Assembly: GCA_047017005.1 (NCBI GenBank)
Contig: JBKXSZ010000010.1
Location: 1 to 45,531 of the forward strand
Origin: JBKXSZ01 sp047017005
Lineage (GTDB): Bacteria; Bacillota; Clostridia; TANB77; CAG-508
Reading direction: 5' to 3'
Length of the DNA stretch: 45,531 nt
A program made the position numbers and the translations under genes. Of this stretch, positions 26,307-34,542 are shown piece after piece. Position 1 is the first letter of the stretch, and every line of letters begins with the position of its first letter. The notes beneath the pieces were generated by a model. That model did not search any database. It worked only from the letters and a program-made list of their open reading frames with translations, and was not told the origin of the DNA.

Positions 26307-26335
26307 AGTATAATCATTTTTGAATAAATTAGCAA
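26307..26335 (-). promoter_or_regulatory. Promoter of pflA
   Basis: On the minus strand TTGCTA (26335-26330), a 17-bp spacer and TATACT (26312-26307). A 7-bp inverted repeat (26294-26300 ATTGCTA facing 26330-26336 TAGCAAT) brackets it. This allows PflA to be made independently of PflB. Confidence 0.6.
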
Positions 26336-26337
26336 TA

Positions 26338-26368
26338 GAAAAGACACGGGCTTAAATTCGTGTCTTTC
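26338..26368 (-). terminator. Terminator after pflB
   Basis: AAAGACACG and CGTGTCTTT arms (26340-26348 and 26359-26367), with TTTT following on the minus strand. Confidence 0.7.
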
Positions 26369-26397
26369 CATTATATATATATCAAATGATATTTTTG

Positions 26398-28641
26398 TTA
26401 AATTCTTTCATGTATCGTTCTATGGATAACGTCTAATTGTTGTTCTCTTGTTAAGTTAATAAATTTAACAGCATATCCAGATACACGAATTGTTAATTGA
26501 GGATATTTTTCTGGATGTTCCATAGCATCTTCAAGTAAAGCTCTATCAAATACGTTAACATTAATATGATGACCTGTTTGTGCAAAGTATCCGTCTAACA
26601 TATTTACTAAGTTATTTACTTTTGTTTGGCTATCTTTTCCAAGTGTTCCTGGAGTGATAGAGAAAGTAAAGGAAATACCATCTTCTGAATATTCATATGG
26701 AAGTTTGGCAATTGTATTCATAACCGCTAATGCACCGTTTGCATCTCTACCATGTAGAGGATTAGCTCCTGGTCCAAAAGGTTCTCCAGCTCTTCTTCCA
26801 TCTGGTGTATTACCAGTATTTTTACCATATACAACGTTAGAGGTAATAGTAAGAATAGAAAGTGTATGTTTTGAACCTCTGTAAGTATGATGCTTTTGTA
26901 GTTTTCTCATAAATGTTTTTACAACATCAACAGCGATTTGGTCTACTCTATCATCATCATTTCCGTATTTTGGGAAGTCTCCTTCTACTACATAGTCAAC
27001 AGCTAAACCGTTTTCATCACGAATTACTTTTACTTTTGCATATTTAATAGCAGATAGGGAATCAGCAACGACGGATAAACCAGCAATACCACATGCCATC
27101 GTTCTTAATACATCTTTATCTCTATCATGTAAAGCCATTTCTAATGCTTCATAAGAATATTTATCATGCATATAGTGGATAGCATTTAATGCCTTAATAT
27201 AGATTTTTGCTACATATTCCATCATTTGGTCAAATTTTTCCATTACTTCATCATAATTTAAATATTCAGAAGTAATTGCTTCGAATTTTGGAGCAATTTG
27301 TTTTCCAGAGTTTTCATCTTTACCACCATTAATAGCATATAGTAAAGTTTTTGCTAAGTTTGCTCTTGCTCCAAAGAATTGCATTTGTTTACCAATTTTC
27401 ATAGCAGATACGCAACATGCAATTCCATAGTCATCTCCAAGTGTTACTCTCATTAAGTCATCGTTTTCATATTGAATAGAAGATGTTTTAATAGAGATGT
27501 TAGCACAGTAATCTTTAAATCCTTTTGGTAAGTTTTTAGACCAAAGTACTGTTAGGTTTGGCTCTGGAGCAGCTCCTAAATTCTCTAATGTGTGTAATAC
27601 ACGGAAAGAGTTTTTCGTAACTAATGTTCTTCCATCGACACCCATACCACCAATAGATTCGGTTACCCATACAGGGTCTCCACTAAATAGTTCATTGTAT
27701 TCTGGTGCTCTTAAGAATCTTACCATTCTTAATTTAATAATGAATTGGTCCATTAAAGATTGAGCTTCTTCTTCTGTTAAGGTTCCTGCTTTTAAATCTC
27801 TTTCAATATAGATATCTAAGAAAGTAGAAGTTCTACCTAAACTCATAGCAGCACCATTTTGGTCTTTAACAGCTCCTAAGTATCCAAAGTATAGCCATTG
27901 AATTGCTTCTTTTGCATTTTGAGCTGGAACGGAAATATCAAATCCATATTTTGCAGCCATTGCTTTTAAATCGTTTAATGCTTTAATTTGGTCTGCTACT
28001 TCTTCTCTTTCACGAATAACGTCTTCTGTAAATTCGTCTACATTAAGAACATCTAATTCTTGTTTCTTTTCTTCAATTAAACGGTCTACACCATATAGAG
28101 CAACTCTTCTATAGTCACCAATAATTCTTCCACGTCCATATCCATCTGGAAGACCAGTGATTAAGTGTGAGCTTCTAGCAGCTCTAATATCTGGAGTATA
28201 TACTTCAAATACACCATCATTATGTGTTTTTCTTAGATTGTGATAAATATATTCTGTTTGTTCATCTACTTTAAATCCATAACTTGCAGCTGATTTTTCT
28301 ACAATACGAATACCACCATTTGGCATAATTGCTCTTTTTAAAGGTGCATCGGTTTGAAGACCAACAATTTCTTCTAATTCTTTATTGATGTATCCTGCAT
28401 CATAAGCATTAACAGCAGATGGGGTTTTGCAATCTGCATCTAATACACCACCATTTTCTCTTTCTTTTTGATAAAGTTTTAATACTTCATCCCATAATTT
28501 TTTTGTTTTTTCTGTTGGACCAGCTAAGAAATTTTCATCTCCTGTATATGGAGTATAGTTGTTTTGGATAAATCCTCTAACATCAATTTCTTTTGTCCAT
28601 TCGCCTTGCTTATTAAAGCCATCCCATTGTTTACAGTCCAT
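26398..28641 (-). CDS. pflB: Formate C-acetyltransferase (pyruvate formate-lyase)
   Basis: Converts pyruvate and CoA to acetyl-CoA and formate during anaerobic fermentation. 747 aa from the ATG at 28641 (MDCKQWDGF), which follows AAAGGAGGAAATTTTA; a longer frame reaching 28743 would include the promoter. Both active-site features are intact: the adjacent cysteines in IACCVSAMKIG and the radical loop RVSGYAVKF with Gly722. Strongly conserved segments such as KNTGNTPDGRRAGEPFGPGA are present. It is divergent from the gene at 28931. Confidence 0.97.
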   Translation of the reverse strand: MDCKQWDGFNKQGEWTKEIDVRGFIQNNYTPYTGDENFLAGPTEKTKKLWDEVLKLYQKERENGGVLDADCKTPSAVNAYDAGYINKELEEIVGLQTDAPLKRAIMPNGGIRIVEKSAASYGFKVDEQTEYIYHNLRKTHNDGVFEVYTPDIRAARSSHLITGLPDGYGRGRIIGDYRRVALYGVDRLIEEKKQELDVLNVDEFTEDVIREREEVADQIKALNDLKAMAAKYGFDISVPAQNAKEAIQWLYFGYLGAVKDQNGAAMSLGRTSTFLDIYIERDLKAGTLTEEEAQSLMDQFIIKLRMVRFLRAPEYNELFSGDPVWVTESIGGMGVDGRTLVTKNSFRVLHTLENLGAAPEPNLTVLWSKNLPKGFKDYCANISIKTSSIQYENDDLMRVTLGDDYGIACCVSAMKIGKQMQFFGARANLAKTLLYAINGGKDENSGKQIAPKFEAITSEYLNYDEVMEKFDQMMEYVAKIYIKALNAIHYMHDKYSYEALEMALHDRDKDVLRTMACGIAGLSVVADSLSAIKYAKVKVIRDENGLAVDYVVEGDFPKYGNDDDRVDQIAVDVVKTFMRKLQKHHTYRGSKHTLSILTITSNVVYGKNTGNTPDGRRAGEPFGPGANPLHGRDANGALAVMNTIAKLPYEYSEDGISFTFSITPGTLGKDSQTKVNNLVNMLDGYFAQTGHHINVNVFDRALLEDAMEHPEKYPQLTIRVSGYAVKFINLTREQQLDVIHRTIHERI

Positions 28642-28714
28642 TAAAATTTCCTCCTTTATTTTATATCTAGTTTTATTAACAGATATTAATAGGTGCCCCA
28701 AAAACACCACATTT

Positions 28715-28743
28715 ATCTTACCATAAATGATAATAATTATCAA
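28715..28743 (-). promoter_or_regulatory. pflB promoter overlapped by a perfect Fur-type 7-1-7 box
   Basis: On the minus strand TTGATA (28743-28738), a 17-bp spacer and TAAGAT (28720-28715). The perfect dyad TGATAAT-A-ATTATCA (28728-28742, plus strand) covers the -35 and half the spacer. It equals the Bacillus Fur 7-1-7 consensus, so a Fur-family repressor could block this promoter. Confidence 0.7.
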
Positions 28744-28856
28744 TATATATATATAAAATATTTTGTGTATTTGTCGTGAATTTTATCAAAAAAAGAGAGG
28801 TCTAAAAAAGAAAATAAAAAGGATAAATGTAATAGGAAAAAAGAAATTTACATAAA

Positions 28857-28885
28857 TTGACAAACTTTGAAAAATATTGTAAAAT
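28857..28885 (+). promoter_or_regulatory. Sigma-A promoter of the 28931 gene
   Basis: Consensus TTGACA (28857-28862), a 17-bp spacer and TAAAAT (28880-28885). Confidence 0.8.
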
Positions 28886-28930
28886 ATCATTAGCACAAAC
28901 TACAGAATAAGAATGTAAAGAGGAGACTTA

Positions 28931-29335
28931 ATGAAAAGAGAATATAAAGTGAAATATCAAAGTGGTAATATTTTTCGGTTTCGATATTTCGAAGATGAAG
29001 AAAAAAAAGTAGAAGTTGCCTTTTTATTTCCAGAAGCGGACAAAGAAAAAATGTTAGTTTTTCAAGATAAAAAGGAAGAAGATAAAATGCGAGATAAAAC
29101 CAAAATGGTGTTTTATTTTCAAACAAAAGATGGTAAAAAACAAGTGATAAAAATAGACAAAAAAAATCGATTAGAAAAAATGTTTGAAAAATTGGTACGA
29201 CACTTTTCTTATGGAGAAGAAAGACATTTTCAGGAAGCAAAAGAAAATCTGGATAGACAAGTAAAAAGCGAAACTCAAAGATGTTTCATACAAACATTAG
29301 AGAAATTATATAAACAAATCTATAGACATAAATAA
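28931..29335 (+). CDS. Small charged cytoplasmic protein of unknown function
   Basis: 134 aa, rich in Lys, Glu and Phe, with no membrane segment. The N-terminal half could be beta-rich (REYKVKYQSGNIFRFRYFED, VEVAFLFPEADKEK, TKMVFYFQTKDGKKQVIKI). The C-terminal half looks helical (RLEKMFEKLVRHFSYGEERH). I do not recognise the family. It is monocistronic, with a strong promoter, AAAGAGGAG before the ATG, and a terminator at 29362. Its codons include CGG read normally as Arg. Confidence 0.7.
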   Translation: MKREYKVKYQSGNIFRFRYFEDEEKKVEVAFLFPEADKEKMLVFQDKKEEDKMRDKTKMVFYFQTKDGKKQVIKIDKKNRLEKMFEKLVRHFSYGEERHFQEAKENLDRQVKSETQRCFIQTLEKLYKQIYRHK

Positions 29336-29361
29336 CAATTCATATTCTGTAGTGCAGAGGA

Positions 29362-29387
29362 AAAGAAGAGCATATTTGCTCTTCTTT
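29362..29387. terminator. Terminator shared by convergent genes
   Basis: AAAGAAGAGCA (29362-29372) pairs perfectly with TGCTCTTCTTT (29377-29387) with a 4-nt loop. Confidence 0.75.
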
Positions 29388-29390
29388 ATT

Positions 29391-29714
29391 TTATTCTTCT
29401 GCAATTGTTTTTGCTATTTTATAAATTAATTTTTGTTTTTCTGCTGGACAAGTTCGAAGCAAGTCACTAAACTCTTCCTCTAAATAGGAAGAAGAATTAC
29501 TAGAAGCACCATTTAATATATATCCTTCTGTTGTACCTAAAATACTACAGATTTCATTTAGTCTTTTCAAATTAATATGGGAATTTCCTCTTTCAACTCT
29601 ACTTAAAAAAGCAACTGATACATCTAATTTCTCAGCTAAATCTTCTTGCGTCATTTTCTTTGCTAATCTTGCTTTTTTCAATCTTTCTCCAATAATGGTA
29701 TAATCTAGAGCCAT
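29391..29714 (-). CDS. XRE-family transcriptional regulator (Cro/C1 HTH)
   Basis: 107 aa. The HTH occupies about residues 8-63: IGERLKKARLAKKMTQEDLAEKLDVSVAFLSRVERG and INLKRLNEICSILG, with a textbook turn. A Ser/Asn-rich linker and a short helical C-terminus follow (FSDLLRTCPAEKQKLIYKIA). The ribosome site AAGGTGA lies 7 nt before the ATG. It is divergent from the CofE-like/two-component operon, and the intervening DNA is full of repeats, so it probably regulates itself and possibly that operon. Confidence 0.9.
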   Translation of the reverse strand: MALDYTIIGERLKKARLAKKMTQEDLAEKLDVSVAFLSRVERGNSHINLKRLNEICSILGTTEGYILNGASSNSSSYLEEEFSDLLRTCPAEKQKLIYKIAKTIAEE

Positions 29715-30043
29715 CTACTTCACCTTTTCCTTTACTTGATTTCTAGTTAAAAGATAGCATTGATAAGTTTAGTTTTACAGAAACTATAGAGTATAGTTTT
29801 ACTACCAGTATAAATGCTATCGAAAACATTCTTTTAAAATTAGTGTTTGCTAGAAACTAAAAAATATGCATAAAAATAGAAGAATAAAAAATAAATTACG
29901 ATAGAAAAATTAAATAAAAATAGAAAAAAGAAGCAAAATCTTACAAAAAACTTAAGAAGATTACAGTTTACTTAAATTACTAGAAACAAGAAGAATTTAA
30001 GCGCATAATGAAAGGAGAAAATCAAAAGAAAGGTGAAAAGAAA
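29715..30043. promoter_or_regulatory. Repeat-rich divergent control region
   Basis: Between the XRE gene and the CofE-like gene. A 9-bp inverted repeat GATAGCATT (29753-29761)/AATGCTATC (29813-29821) encloses two direct copies of TAGTTTTAC (29769-29777, 29793-29801) and a dyad AGTTT-TACAG-AAACT (29771-29785). Related TAGAAAC-type motifs recur at 29742, 29851 and 29981. These look like multiple sites for one DNA-binding protein; an in-frame ATG at 30008 lies here but lacks a ribosome site. Confidence 0.55.
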
Positions 30044-30751
30044 ATGGGACTTTCTATTAATGAAGGAAAAAAGATAGAAATTCAGGTTGGAAATGAGATA
30101 TATAAAAGATATGCAATAAGAACACATTATGTACGAATTGGGGAAAAATATTTGGATATAATAGAAAAATATGCAAAACCTTACTATAAAGAAGGAGACA
30201 TTCTTTCGATAAGCGAAAAAATGATTGCACTATGTCAGAAAAGAGTTATCTTAAAAAAGAATATTAAGATAAGTAAAACAGCTAACTTTTTATCTAGATT
30301 TGTTCATGTAACACCAGCAGGAGAAGCTGTTGGAAATCCATATAAAATGCAAATTGCTATTATGCTTTGTGGGAAAATGAAAGTGATATGGGCAGCAATA
30401 TTAGCTGGAATTGGAAAGCTATTTCATAAAAAAGGGATTTTCTATCAGATATTGGGAAAAGAAGTAGCTGGAATTGATGGATTTTGTGGTGATGCCTTTC
30501 AAGATTATCTAGAAATGGGAATCTTAATTCCAGAAAACCCAAAGGCTGTATGTGAAGAAATTGAAAATAAATTAAAAATGAAAGTTATAATAGTGGATGC
30601 AAATGATTTAAATGTAGAAATATTAGGAAAATCACCATCTATTTTATATACAGATACAAAATTAAAACAGATAATAAAAGACAATCCAACAGGACAAGGA
30701 AGCCAGCAAACTCCGATTCTGTTAATTCGTAAAAAATGTGATATATTATAG
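30044..30751 (+). CDS. Coenzyme F420-0:L-glutamate ligase-like protein (CofE family)
   Basis: 235 aa. Resembles the CofE/F420-0 gamma-glutamyl ligase fold seen as an orphan in many Firmicutes that do not make F420. Visible features are an early RTHYVRIGEKYLDIIEKYAKPYYKEGDILSISEK-type segment (residues 25-60), FVHVTPAGEAVGNPYKMQIA, GIDGFCGDAF and a late VIIVDANDLNVEILGKSP. The true substrate is unknown; amide-bond ligation to glutamate is family-based. AGGTGA at 30031-30036 with 7-nt spacing sets the ATG at 30044. It is followed after 21 bp by a response regulator, so this is a three-gene operon. Confidence 0.75.
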   Translation: MGLSINEGKKIEIQVGNEIYKRYAIRTHYVRIGEKYLDIIEKYAKPYYKEGDILSISEKMIALCQKRVILKKNIKISKTANFLSRFVHVTPAGEAVGNPYKMQIAIMLCGKMKVIWAAILAGIGKLFHKKGIFYQILGKEVAGIDGFCGDAFQDYLEMGILIPENPKAVCEEIENKLKMKVIIVDANDLNVEILGKSPSILYTDTKLKQIIKDNPTGQGSQQTPILLIRKKCDIL

Positions 30752-30772
30752 AGGAAAGACAGGGGGAGAAAA

Positions 30773-31459
30773 ATGAGTTTTTCAATATTAGTAGTAGATG
30801 ACGAAAAGGAAATTGCGGATTTAGTAGAGCTATATTTAAAAAATGAAGGCTATGAAGTTTTTAAATACTATACAGCAAAGGAGGCTTTTCATTGTATTAA
30901 GACAAAGAAATTAGATATGGCAATATTAGATATTATGCTTCCAGAAATAAATGGACTTGAATTATGTAAGAAAATAAGAGAAAAAGAAACATATCCGGTC
31001 ATTATGCTAACAGCAAAAGGTGAAGATATCGATAAAATAACAGGACTTACAATTGGAGCAGATGACTATATTACAAAACCTTTTAATCCATTAGAAGTAG
31101 TAGCAAGAGTAAAAGCTCAATTAAGGAGATATACAAAATATAACGAAGGAAAAGAAAACAATTCTATACTGGATTTTTCTGGATTAGTAATGGATAAAAA
31201 TACACGCCAGGCGATTCTTTATGAAAAAGAATTAAATCTAACGCCTTTAGAATTTTCCATACTTTGGTATTTAGCGGAAAATAGAGGAAGAGTTGTAAGT
31301 TCAAAAGAATTATTTGAACATGTATGGAAAGAGGTATATGTGGATAATAACACAATTATGGTACACATACGAAGATTACGAGAAAAAATGGGAGAAAAGC
31401 CAAGAGCTCCTAAATTTATAAAAACAGTGTGGGGGGTCGGGTATACAATTGAAAAATAA
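30773..31459 (+). CDS. OmpR/VanR-type response regulator
   Basis: 228 aa. The receiver domain has the acidic pair VVDDEKE, phospho-acceptor Asp53 in AILDIMLPE, the Thr in VIMLTAKG and the Lys in YITKPF. A winged-helix OmpR output domain follows (LTPLEFSILWYLAENRGRVVSSKELF, VHIRRLREKMG, VWGVGYTIEK). It overlaps the sensor-kinase gene by 11 bases, so they are translated as a pair. The target genes cannot be read here; the upstream CofE-like gene is one candidate. Confidence 0.95.
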   Translation: MSFSILVVDDEKEIADLVELYLKNEGYEVFKYYTAKEAFHCIKTKKLDMAILDIMLPEINGLELCKKIREKETYPVIMLTAKGEDIDKITGLTIGADDYITKPFNPLEVVARVKAQLRRYTKYNEGKENNSILDFSGLVMDKNTRQAILYEKELNLTPLEFSILWYLAENRGRVVSSKELFEHVWKEVYVDNNTIMVHIRRLREKMGEKPRAPKFIKTVWGVGYTIEK

Positions 31460-32540
31460 AAGATTGAGGAAAATGAAGTTAAAATTACTCTATAAGATGG
31501 TAATGAGTATCATAGTTAGTATATTTATTACTTTATTCCTAATATTTTTTGTGTTTGATGGTATTTTAAATAGTGCAATAGCCGAAACAACGTATTCGAT
31601 GAGTCATAAGCTATATTATTCTCTAATAGCTAAAAAAGATATAATGGTTGTTATTCTATTCTATTTAGTTGGAATTATTACGATATATTTTACAATTGCA
31701 AGAAGTGTAAAGAAATTCGTAGCATTGTTAGATGCAATTCATAAAGCATATGAAAAAAATGAAGAATTAGAGGAATTACCAGAAGAGTTTTCAGACGTTG
31801 CTGCAGAGTTAAATGAAATACGATATAGAGCTTTAAAAAATGAAAAGGCGGCACAAGAGGCAGAAGTTAGGAAAAATGATTTAATTGTATACATGGCACA
31901 TGATTTAAAAACACCTCTTACGTCTATTATTGGATATTTAAGTTTAGTAAAAGAGGAAAAAAATTTACCAAAAGATTTGCAGGAAAAGTACGTAAATATA
32001 TCTTTAGAAAAGGCTGAAAGATTAGAAGATTTAATTAATGAATTCTTTGAAATTACAAGATATAATGTACAAAATATGACAGTAGAAAAGAGCAAAATCG
32101 ATTTTACTATGCTATTAAATCAAGTAGTAGATGAATTCTATCCGCTTCTATTACCAAAAGGGCTAAATTTCCAAATAGCAATTGAGGAAAAGATAATAAT
32201 TAATGGAGATGCTAAAAAGTTAGCAAGAGTATTTGATAATTTAATTCGAAATGCAATTAACTATAGTAATAAAGAAACAACAATTGAAGTAGAGGCAAAA
32301 CAAGAAGCAAATTCAGTTATAATTAAAGTAAAAGATAAAGGAGAAAAAATACCAGAATATAAACTAAATCAAATATTTGAAAAGTTTTATCGATTAGATG
32401 CAGCTCGTACAACAGAAAAGGGAGGGGCTGGATTAGGACTTGCAATTGCAAAAGAAATTGTAGACTTACATGGAGGAACCATACAAGTAACTAGCAATAA
32501 TGAGATAACAGAGTTTTGTGTTAGATTACCAATTCAATAA
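31449..32540 (+). CDS. VanS-like sensor histidine kinase
   Basis: 363 aa partner of the preceding regulator. Two membrane helices (about residues 13-35 and 65-83) bracket a very short extracytoplasmic loop. A HAMP-like stretch, the HisKA motif with His151 (YMAHDLKTPLTS) and an ATPase domain with N-box LIRNAINYS, G1 VKDKGEKIP and G2 GGAGLGLAIAKEIVDLHGG follow. The small loop suggests sensing within or at the membrane. TTG at 31449 overlaps the regulator; the ATG at 31473 is an alternative start. Confidence 0.93.
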   Translation: MKNKRLRKMKLKLLYKMVMSIIVSIFITLFLIFFVFDGILNSAIAETTYSMSHKLYYSLIAKKDIMVVILFYLVGIITIYFTIARSVKKFVALLDAIHKAYEKNEELEELPEEFSDVAAELNEIRYRALKNEKAAQEAEVRKNDLIVYMAHDLKTPLTSIIGYLSLVKEEKNLPKDLQEKYVNISLEKAERLEDLINEFFEITRYNVQNMTVEKSKIDFTMLLNQVVDEFYPLLLPKGLNFQIAIEEKIIINGDAKKLARVFDNLIRNAINYSNKETTIEVEAKQEANSVIIKVKDKGEKIPEYKLNQIFEKFYRLDAARTTEKGGAGLGLAIAKEIVDLHGGTIQVTSNNEITEFCVRLPIQ

Positions 32541-32575
32541 AAAAGTAGAACAGCTATCATAGCTGTTCTTTTTTT
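32541..32575. terminator. Bidirectional terminator
   Basis: AGAACAGCTA (32547-32556) and TAGCTGTTCT (32560-32569), flanked by A6 on the left and a T-run on the right, so it works for both converging transcripts. It overlaps the end of the minus-strand gene. Confidence 0.88.
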
Positions 32576-32946
32576 ATCACTCTCTCAAAATAGGAACATA
32601 GAACAGAAGCTGCTGGAAAACATCCACTATTAAATGGAGCTAACCATTCCTTAACATTGTCACTAGACAGGAACTCGTCTACATGTTTAGACTTGAGTAC
32701 TAGTTTAGATAGATTAGAAAATGTGTCGGTGTCAATGATTTCTCGACAAAGTTTTTCTAGTGCTAATGCCTGTTCAAATGTTGTATAACGAGAAATCCGA
32801 ATGGGGATTGTCAATATTCCGCTATCTGGTTCAAATGTAAAAGTACCTTTGACTTTGATATTTCGATTTAGGAATTTGACAGTAGGTTCCTGACAATTCA
32901 AAGATATTTCCCAATTATACCGGAGTGAATCCTTCTGCCGTATCAT
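32557..32946 (-). CDS. Conserved-looking protein of unknown function
   Basis: 129 aa, soluble, not recognised. The N-terminal half looks beta-rich (SLRYNWEISLNCQEP, IKVKGTFTFEPDSGILTIPIRIS). The C-terminal half is helical (FEQALALEKLCREIIDTD, VDEFLSSDNVKEWL, AASVLCSYFERVIKKE). AAAGGAGGT lies about 8 nt before the ATG. The base composition is a little richer in G and C than its neighbours, a weak hint of different ancestry. It ends with TGA inside the shared terminator, followed at once by TAG. Confidence 0.65.
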   Translation of the reverse strand: MIRQKDSLRYNWEISLNCQEPTVKFLNRNIKVKGTFTFEPDSGILTIPIRISRYTTFEQALALEKLCREIIDTDTFSNLSKLVLKSKHVDEFLSSDNVKEWLAPFNSGCFPAASVLCSYFERVIKKEQL

Positions 32947-33006
32947 ATTGATACCTCCTTTGGATAGTACTAATATAACAGAAAATTAACATAAAGTCAA
33001 TCTATC

Positions 33007-33714
33007 TTAAACATTTACTATGATATCCTTTACAATCTCACTAGCAAGAATTAAGCCAGCAACAGAGGGAACAAAGCTAATGCTAGCAGGAGTCCTTTTT
33101 CCTGGCTTTCCTTTAGAGATTGAAATCGGTTGTTCTTTTGAATATACTACTTTTAATTTTTTAATTCCCTTATTTCGTAATTCTCTTCGCATTACTTTGG
33201 CTAAAGGGCATACCTCTGTTTTATTAATATCGGTTACTTCAAATTTAGTAGGGTCTAATTTATTTCCCGTTCCCATTGAAGAAATAAGGGGAATGGAAAG
33301 AAAATGAGCAGCTTCTGCTAAGTCTAATTTTGAAGTAACTGAATCAATACAGTCTGCAATATAGGTATAATCTTTGGAAAGTAAAGTGTCATTTTTGGAC
33401 TTATCATAATATTCTGAATATGTAGTAACCTGACAAGTAGGGTTAATTTTTAACACACGTTCTTTTGCGATATCTACTTTACTTTTCCCAATTGTAGTAG
33501 TATCAGCAATTAATTGTCTGTTTATATTGGTAATATCTACAGTATCACTATCAACTAAAACAAGATTACCAACTCCAGCACGACATAATGATTCACACAC
33601 ATAAGAACCAACACCACCGAGACCAAAGATAGCAACTGTTGCTTTTTTTAGTTTTTCTATTTTTTCTTTTCCAATTAACATTTCTTCACGTAATAACCAA
33701 TTTGATTCTTCCAT
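33007..33714 (-). CDS. tcdA: tRNA threonylcarbamoyladenosine dehydratase (TcdA, ThiF/E1-like)
   Basis: 235 aa E1-like enzyme that cyclises the t6A modification of tRNA at position 37 in an ATP-dependent step. The nucleotide-binding loop IFGLGGVGSYVCESL, the strand VLVDSDTVDITNINRQ, IADCIDSVTSKLDL, ISSMGTGNKLDPTKF and RKPGKRTPASISFVPS-like ending (SKGKPGKRTPASISFVPSV, split at residues about 203-221) fit TcdA/CsdL. There is no C-terminal sulfurtransferase domain. TTAGGAG precedes the ATG on the minus strand. Confidence 0.9.
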   Translation of the reverse strand: MEESNWLLREEMLIGKEKIEKLKKATVAIFGLGGVGSYVCESLCRAGVGNLVLVDSDTVDITNINRQLIADTTTIGKSKVDIAKERVLKINPTCQVTTYSEYYDKSKNDTLLSKDYTYIADCIDSVTSKLDLAEAAHFLSIPLISSMGTGNKLDPTKFEVTDINKTEVCPLAKVMRRELRNKGIKKLKVVYSKEQPISISKGKPGKRTPASISFVPSVAGLILASEIVKDIIVNV

Positions 33715-33862
33715 TTTTTTCTCCTAATTTTTAATAGTATTTGTATTATATCATGAATTGCATAATAGAAGGATATTTTTGTTATAAATTTAGAGGAAAT
33801 TTTATTCCGAGAAGAATGGATTTGGCTTGTATAGAAATTTTACAAAAGTATAAAGTTTCTAT

Positions 33863-33890
33863 TTGCAAATTAAAAAGAATGTGATACAAT
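33863..33890 (+). promoter_or_regulatory. Sigma-A promoter of ruvA-rarA
   Basis: TTGCAA (33863-33868), a 16-bp spacer and TACAAT (33885-33890). Confidence 0.65.
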
Positions 33891-33926
33891 AAAACAGAAA
33901 ATTTGTTTGGAAACTTAGGAGGGATT

Positions 33927-34526
33927 ATGTTTGCATATATAAAAGGAACACTAGAAGAAAAAGGAATTGGAGCTATTGTAATAGAAGCAGGAGGAATTGG
34001 ATATCGTATTTTTATGTCTCAAAAAACAATTGGAAAATTAGGAGAGTTAGGAGAACAAGTTAAAATATATACACATTATCATGTAAGAGAAGATGATGTA
34101 AGTCTATATGGATTTTTAAGTAACGAAGAATTAAAGATGTTTGAGCTTTTGATTTCGGTTAGTGGTGTAGGGGCAAAGTCAGCTATTAGTATGCTTTCAG
34201 AAATTACACCATCGAAATTTGCATTAGCTGTTATTTCTAATGATGTAGGAACTTTAAAATCTATTAAGGGTGTGGGAGCAAAAACAGCACAAAGAATTAT
34301 ATTAGAATTAAAAGATAAATTAAAAACGACAGAAGCAATCGAAGAAAAATCAGAAGAGTTAGAATCTGCTATTGTAGTAGATGATAGATTAGAAGAAGCA
34401 ATGCAGGCATTAAAAGTATTAGGATATACAAGAGCAGAAATCACAAGTGTAATGGGGAAATTTGATAAAGCTACACTAGGAGTAGAAGACATTATTAAAA
34501 AGGCATTAGTATATTTAGCAAGATAA
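33927..34526 (+). CDS. ruvA: Holliday junction branch migration protein RuvA
   Basis: 199 aa. OB-fold N-domain (MFAYIKGTLEEKG, VKIYTHYHVREDDVSLYGF), a tandem helix-hairpin-helix domain (ISVSGVGAKSAISMLS and SIKGVGAKTAQRIILELKDKL), and the C-terminal RuvB-contacting three-helix domain (EEAMQALKVLGYTRAEI). AGGAGGG at 33917-33923 sets the ATG at 33927 rather than 33903. ruvB, the usual partner, is not next; rarA takes its place. Confidence 0.96.
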   Translation: MFAYIKGTLEEKGIGAIVIEAGGIGYRIFMSQKTIGKLGELGEQVKIYTHYHVREDDVSLYGFLSNEELKMFELLISVSGVGAKSAISMLSEITPSKFALAVISNDVGTLKSIKGVGAKTAQRIILELKDKLKTTEAIEEKSEELESAIVVDDRLEEAMQALKVLGYTRAEITSVMGKFDKATLGVEDIIKKALVYLAR

Positions 34527-34542
34527 AAGAAAGGTGATAAAA

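Noticed and set aside
14451..32540. Vancomycin resistance cluster (VanY-like peptidase plus VanR/VanS-like pair).
   Set aside because: The genes are about 16 kb apart and no vanH, vanA/B-type ligase or vanX is present; both families are common in sensitive Clostridia.
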